Positions 57,213 to 64,000 of a stretch of 64,000 bases of DNA are shown piece by piece. The notes below the pieces were generated by a model. The model was not told the DNA's origin and made no database searches. It worked only from the letters and a program-made list of their open reading frames with translations. The stretch is from Gnetum montanum (Eukaryota; Streptophyta; Gnetopsida; Gnetales; Gnetaceae). A program made the translations under genes and the position numbers. The first letter of the stretch is position 1. Each line of letters begins with the position of its first letter. The stretch covers positions 97,389 to 161,388 of the forward strand of contig MNCI01002172.1 in the NCBI GenBank assembly GCA_015680685.1. The letters are read 5' to 3'.

Positions 57213-58006
57213 TGATGAGCCGCGATATCGGGTACGCGATATCTCATCCGCCACGCGATATTGCATCATGCCTCATCTTCTATAAATAAGAGGCGATGCC
57301 CTTTTTTCCGGGGGAGTTAGACTTAGATCCTTAGCTAGATTCTTGCAGTTTTGTTATTCCAGAGTTAGAATTATTTCTGTGTGCCCGCAATAGGAGTCAT
57401 AGAGTGAACATATCTTTATTCGAGCAATTTGTACCTGAGCACAATTTTCTGTACAGTAATAAAGATGAACTTTATGATAAACCTTGCAACATACAGATTA
57501 AGCTAATTAGTAATTAATGATTGTTTAATGCTTTCCTAGTTAATTAATATCTTTCTCAACCTTCAACCCCCTTAGTTAAATACACTTAGTACGACTGCTT
57601 CGAACATGCATGTAGCGCTTGGTAACCTAGTAACGATTAGCATTTGGTAATCCGAGCAGTGTTGCACTAGTTCAGGATGTGTACGGCAAATGGGAACGGA
57701 TACTGGTGTTAGGAACATTTAGAAACTAGTTAATGAATAGTTAATGTAAGTTAGTCACTTAGTTCTCTCTCCCTTTCCTTTATTAGCAGAAGACATAAAA
57801 AGACAAAAAGCTATAAAAATCATATACCTCAAGCTTACTTAACCATACAACCGTGACAATACAAGTAAGTTTGGGAAGACAACAATTGATTAACCCTAAG
57901 TGTTCCATTAAGGCGCGTAAGCACTTAGTCCTTGGAGTTCGACCAGATCATGCGTGAAATGCTCGTATTCGTATGGTTGAGTGTAGGGGTACCTCACCAC
58001 TCATCA
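57213..58006 (+). repeat. 5' LTR of E6
   Basis: This 794-bp LTR runs from TGATGAGCC to ACCACTCATCA. It contains three GATAT(C/T) cores in CGCGATATCGG and ACGCGATATC contexts (57222-57262) and TATAAATA at 57281-57288. The conserved GGTAACCTAG / GGTAATCCGAGCAGTGTTGC block is at 57622-57667. It is the closest relative of the LTR at 11373. Confidence 0.92.
57222..57288 (+). promoter_or_regulatory. LTR core promoter of E6: GATATC palindromes and TATA box
   Basis: CGCGATATCGGGTACGCGA is followed by CACGCGATATTGC and then TATAAATAAGAGG. The unit is shorter than in E4 but has the least decayed cores. CGCGATATCG-type words are rich in CpG, so loss by deamination may explain the variants in other copies. 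Confidence 0.7.
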
Positions 58007-58026
58007 TTGGCACCGTTGACAGGGAC
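58007..58026 (+). promoter_or_regulatory. primer binding site of E6
   Basis: TTGGCACCGTTGACAGGGAC directly follows the LTR and matches the tRNA-Asp-type site except at a few positions. Confidence 0.75.
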
Positions 58027-58150
58027 TTAGTTGTTTGTGTGCTACGTAGAAGATAGGAAATCATTCATATTGTTGGAACGTTAGAACAAACCCTTAAGGT
58101 TAATCAAAGGAAGACAAGACAACGATACATTGCATACTGAACAAAACAAG

Positions 58151-60480
58151 ATGTCTTCTTCTTCGCATAAGAGCCATTCATCGCCTAGGACTAACAGAAG
58201 AGGCAGTCGGCGGCATAATACACATAACCAGAATCCGCCAGTTCCTCAACAGTTTCGTGTGGTATACACTCATCCCGATGAGTATGTACTCGACTTCACC
58301 TTTATTCTCCACCAAGATGAACAACTGCGTTGGAGAGACTTGGAGGGTAACATAGTGTTTCCTCCAGACTAATCAGTCCCCAACATGCTCCTTCGTGCTC
58401 TCACACGAATAGGCATGCTGCTTTTATACGCAGAATACGTTGCATGCAATCATGACACAAGGGACTATCATCCCGCAGAAGCGCAACGTCAAAGGGACTT
58501 GCGACAGGAGAGATACCATACATCCTTGAAGGGTAAATGACCCCATGACGCTCCGCACATTTTGAGTGAAATTGAGGATGGTGAACCTACTTCAACAGGT
58601 TCCCCACAAAACGATGTTCCTCCTCCTAACAATGGTCAAGAGGTAGTGTATCAGAACCTCCACTCCACTATTCACAACCCTGGTTCTAATACCCATGAAC
58701 ACGAAGTGTTCAACAAAGGAGCACAAACACATGATAAGGAAAAACATTCTAATCATGATCACGATCGAAGCTGAGACCACAGAAGAGAAGGTAGAAAACA
58801 CCATCATGGTGATGGTTCTCCTTCTTCTTCACCTTCATCATCACCTTCACCCTCTCCTTTAGTGTCCGGACGCAGTCATAAGGAAACCAATCGTGAGGAT
58901 AAAGGAAAACAAAGTGAAAAACATCAATGAGACAATCGAGAATGAGGACGAGGGCACACTAAGGAATCAAGGCATAGAAGAAGAGAGAGTAGGGAACCAC
59001 ATAGACACCATAGACGCTATGAACGAGATGATCACGAAGAACCCCTACTCGTAACTAGAAGCATGCTAGATATAATGGAGGCTGTAAGAGTTCCAACAAG
59101 GCACCAAAAGGATAGTAGGATCAAGAGGTTAAACATAAACAACATCCCACGATTTGAAGGGGGATACAACGTTGATCCTCAAAATCATTTATAAGCATTC
59201 CACGATGCATGTGCCTTGCAAAACATAGAAAACGAATGGCAAAAACTGAAGTTGTTCCCAAGGACACTAGTGAAAGACGTTGAAAGCTGGTACCAGTCCT
59301 TAGAATCGAAATCCATTCAGAGGTGGAGTACAATGTTAGAACTGTTCAATGATAAGTACCAAACGTACTTCCAAGTGTCTAACCTGCGGAAGCAAATCCA
59401 AGGATGAAAGCAAGGAAATCATGAATCCTTGGATGCTACCATGGGCCGCTATTACGCATTGTTACATCGTTGCCCTAGCCATGGTTATTCGTAGCGGGAT
59501 CAACTATGCCATCTCATGGATGGACTTAGGCATGAAACAAGAAGAACCCTTGGGATGTATGCCCAAGGAAGGTTATCGAAGCTTAGGTCTCATCAAATTC
59601 AAAGATTGCTAGAGCAAGTAGCCAAAGAAGAAGGTGAGCTACGAAAGAGAGAAAGTGCAGAAGAATACAACCGAGATCCTTCCCTCCAAAAAAGGGGAGT
59701 GAGATTTTGTGAGGAGGAAGAAGAGTCACCACTCAAAGAGATGGTGAATAGAAAAAATTTACCTCTCCAAAAGTTAACAACAGAAGTATTGGCAAAGGTA
59801 GACCAAATGTGGGACTCCCTGGATAGTAGGTTTGAAATTGTTCTTAAAATTGTAGAGGAGTCTAGGGAGCTAGGTAGTAACTGCGACAAAAAGAAAAAGA
59901 GAGAAGTGGAAAATGCACGTAATAAGGGTAAGGGTAAAATGGCCATCACAGAAGAGGTTGTGGATTTAGACACAGACAATGATGGTGGATGCGAGATATG
60001 CCAATATGACCATCCTAAAGGATGTTGCTTAGTGATTTGACATCTACAAGAGTGTGGGGTGTATGCACTCAACCCATGACTAAATAAACGGCAAACGCGC
60101 CGACAATTACCTTATCCCCAAGGTAACCCAAGGCAGTTCCACCAACCTTCAACATATTATTCAAGTGGAACTCCACCACAACCCTTTGAGCAACATCAAC
60201 AATGGAAATACCCACAGTCATGGGGGATGCCACCACCAAGGCAACAATACCCCTATCGGCAACCTGACCCATATGGCTACTACGTGTAGCATCCAATCTC
60301 TCCACGTGACTCTATTAGTCATGCTACACCACAACATCACTACCAAGCTCGTGAGTATTATAGAACTCCTTCTCCTATAGAAGATAACCCACAAACATAC
60401 CATCCATCAAATCCATCCGTAGCTCTCACACTAATAGCTCCATTACCACCCACTCTAGCAATGCAAGGGGAACTCCCTGT
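58151..60480 (+). pseudogene. gag gene of E6, nearly collinear with few breaks
   Basis: The start is MSSSSHKSHSSPRTNRRGSRR at 58151. An N-terminal domain follows (RVVYTHPDEYVLDFTFILHQ, RWRDLEGNIVF), then a histidine- and serine-rich linker (58620-58930). The capsid core is near 59070-59400: KRLNINNIPRFEGGYNVDP, WQKLKLFPRTL, ESWYQSLE, and RWSTMLELFNDKYQTY. A long helical region follows (open frame 59516-60040), with the knuckle CEICQYDHPKGC near 59990 and a Q/P/Y-rich tail. Stops occur at 58370, 58538, 58772, 58928, 59190, 59406 and 60038. Most need only one base change, and the G-to-A and C-to-T direction is common. Confidence 0.88.
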
Positions 60481-60648
60481 ACCGCCTGAAATCGTCGATC
60501 CCCGGCTGGAAGGAGAAACAGAGACCGTGGAATCGCAGGACGAGCACAGATGACCCTACCTTCACCTGAGGGCGAGTTGGAATGCACGAAGGTAGAGTAC
60601 CTTGGGTGGTCCGCACGCAGATTAGACAAGGATTTCCCTGAGCGTCAC
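60481..60648 (+). other. end of E6 sequence before the E7 LTR
   Basis: This short stretch is richer in G/C. It is probably the start of the gag-protease junction of E6 (GGGGAACTCCCTGTACCGCC, compare GGTGAATTACCTGCCCAACC near 34520), but the second half has no match that I can see in E5. Confidence 0.4.
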
Positions 60649-60659
60649 TGAAGTGTTAT

Positions 60660-60985
60660 ACGCTGGGTTATGCGTAAACAGTGTAGCGGGCGTAAAACGG
60701 AGTGAACAGCGAAAACAGGGTGTAAACAAAATGTAGATGGCGTAATAGCGTAAACAACGTAAACTGATATACGCAGCGTAAACTAAGCATAAACCTGAAC
60801 ACAGCGTAAACAGGGCGTAAACTGGGCGTAAAGCATAAATAGGGCGTAAAGCGTAAACAGGCATAAATAGGGCGTAAAGCGTAAACGGGCGTAAACAGGG
60901 TGTAAATGGCGTAATCAGAGCATAAATGTAAACGAGCGTAAGCAGAAACATATGCAAGAAGTCAGCGTAAACTGTAAGTTGGAAA
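60660..60985. repeat. GCGTAAAC-type short repeat field
   Basis: About twenty copies of GCGTAAAC, GCATAAAC and close variants, mostly spaced 8-14 bases apart (for example GGGCGTAAACTGGGCGTAAAG near 60815), lie in the R/U5 part of the E7 LTR. Spacing is irregular. The open frames through it are by-products of the repeat. Confidence 0.88.
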
Positions 60986-61242
60986 CTGGAAACTGTAAAC
61001 TGTATTATAAAGTGGAAATGTAGTGCACCAGTCTAACGCAGTTGTGGCTGAACACAAGGCGGACGTAAAGCCCCGGTGGGTGCAGGGATGCGGCTGGTTC
61101 ACACGGTAGGCGGAGCGTAGAGACTGTGCTCGGCGTACAGAACTTCCAGCGTAAGCATAAGAGGTTTTGGTTTGCAGCGTAATTGCTCTGGGGTCTGCTC
61201 TGGTAAATTTGGTTCGACCCTTGAATGCACGGAAAACTGGGC

Positions 61243-61595
61243 TTTTTATAGGTGGGGTTTTACTAGGAAAATCGGGTTGGGAGACACGTGGCGTGTCGAC
61301 CAGGTGCGTACAATTTAGAAATATGGTATACGCTGGGCGTATACGCTGGACTTACTGGGCGTGTGAACTTTGGTGGACGCTGGGCATATACGCTGGGGCG
61401 TATCCGCTGATGGACGCTGGCGTATATGCTGGGCGTATACGCTGATGGATGTTGGCGTATATGCTGGGTGTATACGCTGATGGATGTCGACTTGCTTCAA
61501 TTCTTGCTCTTGTTGCACCTACTGAGCGTACATGTGAGGCGTGTATGCTGGGCGTCAGGCGTATACGCTGGGTGTACACGCTGGGCGTAGACGCT
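61243..61595 (-). promoter_or_regulatory. E7 LTR promoter: GCGTATACGC palindrome array and TATA box
   Basis: GTATACGCTGG and GCGTATACGC units recur about twelve times between 61322 and 61595, some as GTATATGC or GTATCCGC variants. The 10-base word GCGTATACGC is a perfect palindrome. On the minus strand the array is followed by TATAAAAAGCCC (61250-61239). This parallels the GATATC and GAGGCCTC arrays of the Athila-like LTRs, in an element of another lineage. Confidence 0.68.
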
Positions 61596-61738
61596 GGCAC
61601 AACACTTGGTAAAAACCAAGTGTTTCGATCCTCAAAATTTCCATGTGTGACTTCAAATGTAGCCAAAGTTGTCTGAGGGTCACGGGGACCTGCTTCTTGC
61701 TGGACAAGTGCCAAACTCGAAATTTTTGTGGTGTTTCA

Positions 61739-61752
61739 TTGGCCCCTCTTTG
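61739..61752 (-). promoter_or_regulatory. probable polypurine tract of E7
   Basis: The minus strand reads CAAAGAGGGGCCAA next to the LTR start. It is purine-rich and rightly placed, but the CCAA before TGAAAC is unusual. Confidence 0.5.
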
Positions 61753-63200
61753 TTGACGCTTGGAGGAATCGACCCGAGAAGCGTCGACAAAGAAGCGCAA
61801 AACACCACAAGCAACTTGATAAAAGCTTTGTCCCTTGCCACTTGACTAGACGTCATCGTACCGTGTTTAGTAGTGTATGGGATTGAAAAAGGTGAGATTG
61901 GTAGCTGGTAGGAGAGAAGGGATTGTGGGGATTGGTGACTGCCCAAGGGATCATGCTGGGGAAATGGGATGCTCAGGTGTGCGGCATGCCGGTCCTCGTC
62001 GATAGCCATTTTTTTGGCAGACTCGGAATTCAGGCATGCGATGCGCGTCCTTTGGCGGAACAGTGCTCTTGGTTAGTGTTCAAGAGAGCTTGTTGTCAAT
62101 GCCAAAGCCACGGGGTGATGTTTTGCATTCTTTGGAGGAACAACACCCTTCTTTGGGGAAACTGTAAGCGAAGAGCCAAAGCCATGCAACAAGATATTTC
62201 TTGATTGCTTTTGACATGAGTACCTATTTTCAAGACCGATACCTTCCCGCCTGGGGCTTGTATGGGAAGTGCTAAGGGTCCCGTTTTTTTTTGTTGGTAA
62301 ATTGTTCTTGTACTCATGTGCGAATATTGTGTTTTGTGTGTTGCGACTGCTGTAATGTTTTGCAGTGTGCAATAGTTTGGTGAACAGATAGTGAATTTTC
62401 GGGGAATGGGAATGTACGGGTTAACGGTTTGATTTAGTCTTGCAAGGTGGATTAATGGACATTGCCTCATCTTGTTGCCTATGATGAAATGCACTCTCGT
62501 ACGAGAACTTCTGAGTGTCATCCTGCAAACATAACTCCAAGGGGACAAGAAAACCATGAGTGAATAAATGAGCTTAGATCTAAACAACTGGAGGTGAACA
62601 AAAATATTGGGGGCGATTCAAAGCATTGAGTGCGAATGTCGACGATGTTGATGAGATCGTGTGCCGATGAGGGATGCAATGATTCTGATGAATGAATACG
62701 GCCGCGGAGTGAAGAGTCTGAGATGAACGCAGTTTACAGTCTTAACAGACTATCAAGGGTTAGTTTTGTGTTGTAACCCGTTGGACATTGCCCGTTTAGC
62801 GTCGTGGCGGACGGTACATTGCCAGTTTCGAGTCTTAGCGGACCATGCAGAGGCAAGCTAGTTTATAGTCTTAGCGGACTCTGATGGTTGAGACGGTGGC
62901 AGTTTACTGTCGTGCCGGACAGATGCTAGTTTATCGTCATTGCGGACACTGTGGGATTAGTTTTAAGTCATAACCCAGGACTGTTCTGTGGTATCAGTTT
63001 ATCGTCGTGATTCCAGGACTAGCTGTGGTATCAATTTATAGTCGTGATTCCAGGACTAGCTGTGGTATCAGTTTATAGTCGTGATTCCAGGACTAGCTGT
63101 GGTATCAGTTTATAGTTGTGATTCCAGGACTAGCTGTGGTATCAGTTTATAGTCGTGATTCTAGGACTAGTGCGTACCTGAGCTCAAATTTATGTATAAA
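61753..63200 (-). other. 3' untranslated region of E7
   Basis: About 1.4 kb has no pol text. Between 62700 and 62960, words like AGTTTA(C/T)(A/C)GTC(G/T)T and GCGGAC recur irregularly. The exact tandem array at 62986-63170 is listed separately. The open frames near 61923-62587 in both strands show no family features. Confidence 0.6.
62986..63170. repeat. five-copy 37-base tandem array
   Basis: Five consecutive 37-base units run from CTGTGGTATC to CCAGGACTAG with at most two differences each. They include the palindromic-looking AGTTTATAGTCGTGATTCC part. The array lies just after integrase. Such arrays in the 3' untranslated region are known in Tat/Ogre-type elements. Confidence 0.92.
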
Positions 63201-63417
63201 ACGATTTCAGGAACAAGTGATTGGTTGGATTTGCAAATTCTTTTCCGTCCATGTCAGCTAGCTTGAAAGCTCTGTTGTCGAATGCTTTGATGACCAGGTA
63301 AGGCCCTTCTCAGTTGACTGAGAATTTATTTGGGTGTTCTCAAATAGCCTTAAGCACGAGGTCTCCTTCTTTGATGGGGCGTTTATGAATGTCATGCCGA
63401 TGTCGTTGCCGCTATTT
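63200..63417 (-). pseudogene. integrase C-terminal end of E7, frame-shifted
   Basis: After WYQKK at 63412 a homopolymer run (seven A on the minus strand) shifts the frame. In the next frame the text continues RHDIHKRPIKEGDLVLKAI, stop, EHPNKFSVN, stop, EGPYLVIKAFDNRAFKLAD and NPTNHLFLK. Both stops are TGA at places where relatives carry W (TGG). This is the DNA-binding tail of integrase. Confidence 0.78.
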
Positions 63418-64000
63418 TTTTTGGTACCATTCGATCTGATCAAGTGTGCGTACGCGCTCCTCCTCCACCGAGTCCAGGTCGATGATGCGTAGATCATTTT
63501 TTTGCTTGTCGTCGAGAAGTCTGGAAAGTGTGATCCTTAGAGATGGTACTTGTAATTCTAAAGGTAAAACAGCTTCTGAACCGTAAACAAGACTGTATGG
63601 AGTTTTACCTGTCGAGGTCCGATGTGTAGTACGGTATGCCCACAATGCATACACCAGTTGTTCGTGCCATCTTCGTTTACTTTGGGCAAGCATCCTTTTG
63701 AGTATTGTGATGATTGTCTTATTTGTTGCTTCTGCCTGCGCATTGCTCTGAGGATAGTAAGGGGATGAAAACGAATGTTTGATCCCTAGACTATCACAAA
63801 ACGTTTTGGTCTCGGCACTGCTAAATTGTGGCCCGTTGTCAGTGATGATTGTCATGGGAATGCCAAAACGGGTTACAATGTTTTCGAGGATGAAGTGGCA
63901 TACGTGTTTAGAAGTAGTTTTTCGAAGGGGTGCAACTTCCACCCATTTCGTGAAATATTCGGTTGTTGTTATGATAAAACCATGCCCAGCAGAAGATGTG
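63412..64000 (-). pseudogene. integrase core of E7 (Tat type), open within window
   Basis: The open stretch includes FILENIVTRFGIPMTIITDNGPQFSS (second catalytic D), LGIKHSFSSPYYPQSNAQAEATNKTII (catalytic E), WHEQLVYALWAYRTTHRTSTGKTPYSLVYGSEAVLPLEL and EERVRTLDQIEWYQKK. The first catalytic D would lie just past the right edge. These blocks are diagnostic of Tat/Ogre-type integrases. This is the least decayed pol text in the window and suggests that E7 is the youngest element here. Confidence 0.92.

Larger units (their letters stand above)
57213..60648 (+). mobile_element. E6: Athila-like element, 5' LTR and gag, cut by the LTR of E7
   Basis: LTR (57213-58006), primer site and gag follow in order. 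The element stops at the start of a different LTR at 60649. The gag matches E1 closely (shared LEQVAKE, EEYN-DPSLQKRGV, CEICQYDHPKG). E6 is the best preserved gag in the window. Its pol may continue beyond the right edge if E7 is an insertion within it. Confidence 0.88.
60649..61738 (-). repeat. 3' LTR of E7
   Basis: The proposed ends, TGAAACAC on the minus strand at 61738 and CACTTCA at 60649, form an imperfect inverted repeat. The right end is followed by the pyrimidine run TTGGCCCCTCTTTG, the complement of a polypurine tract. Two repeat fields fill it: GTATACGC units (61322-61590) and GCGTAAAC units (60660-60980). The boundaries are inferred from one copy only. Confidence 0.7.
60649..64000 (-). 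mobile_element. E7: Tat-type Gypsy element, 3' part (integrase to 3' LTR)
   Basis: Read leftward: integrase core and C terminus (64000-63200), a repeat-bearing 3' region (63200-61750), a polypurine tract, and an LTR of 1090 bp (61738-60649). The integrase residues are Tat-like and differ from those of the Athila-like elements. RT, gag and the 5' LTR lie beyond the right edge. It directly abuts E6 gag, as expected if E7 inserted into E6, but the target duplication cannot be checked. Confidence 0.85.

Noticed and set aside
59599-60072. Minus-strand open frame of 157 codons
   Set aside because: It is the antisense shadow of E6 gag.
60622-61714. Several open frames rich in Y, A and R through the E7 LTR
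   Set aside because: They result from the GCGTAAAC and GCGTATACGC repeats and appear on both strands.
62986-63170. CRISPR-like array
   Set aside because: The units are contiguous tandem repeats without spacers, inside a plant retroelement 3' region.
1-64000. tRNA or rRNA genes, organellar inserts
   Set aside because: No cloverleaf-forming sequence with both A and B boxes, no rRNA text and no chloroplast or mitochondrial genes were recognised by eye.

Overview
This window looks like nuclear DNA of a seed plant, probably a conifer or another gymnosperm with a large genome. That guess rests on three things: nested, decayed Athila/Tat-type Ty3/Gypsy LTR retrotransposons fill most of the window, 3' untranslated stretches are about 2 kb long, and there are few host genes. 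The species cannot be named from the sequence alone. There is no sign of bacterial, organellar or viral DNA.

Layout. 1-3168: minus-strand Athila-like element (E1) with gag and a complete 5' LTR. 3169-8050: unassigned DNA, a degenerate repeat field and a minus-strand Tat-type gag-protease relic (E0). 8090-12182: 5'-truncated plus-strand element (E8) with integrase and 3' LTR. 12700-21257: minus-strand element (E2) with gag, protease, RT, RNase H and integrase. 21258-44324: a second minus-strand element of the same lineage (E3), split by a complete plus-strand element (E5, 25292-41313, target duplication ATTAG). The 5' LTR of E5 is itself split by a complete minus-strand element that has gag but no pol (E4, 25725-31643, target duplication ATTAA). 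44325-47780: older debris, including a Gypsy RNase H/integrase fragment and a LINE with an L1-like ORF1. 47780-57212 is the only host-like island. It holds one intact 370-codon gene of unrecognised family (53964-55076), two broken relatives of it, the 5' exons of a rhamnogalacturonate-lyase-like gene, and a small exon-like relic. 57213-60648: plus-strand element E6, related to E1. 60649-64000: Tat-type element E7 (minus), whose 3' LTR abuts E6.

How the parts fit. The LTRs of the Athila-like group share TGATGA...TCATCA ends, a tRNA-Asp-like primer binding site, a CATGGGGGTA polypurine tract and a conserved R/U5 block. They differ in a cluster of short palindromes just upstream of the TATA box: GATATC-cored in most, GAGGCCTC-cored in the LTR at 20329 and a remnant at 12442. 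Other LTR-like sequences in the window have their own arrays (AGACATCT at 44.4 kb, GCGTATACGC at 61.3 kb). I regard these promoter-proximal palindrome arrays, the verified nested insertions and the unknown gene cluster as the most interesting content. Nearly all retroelement reading frames are broken, so the elements appear inactive.
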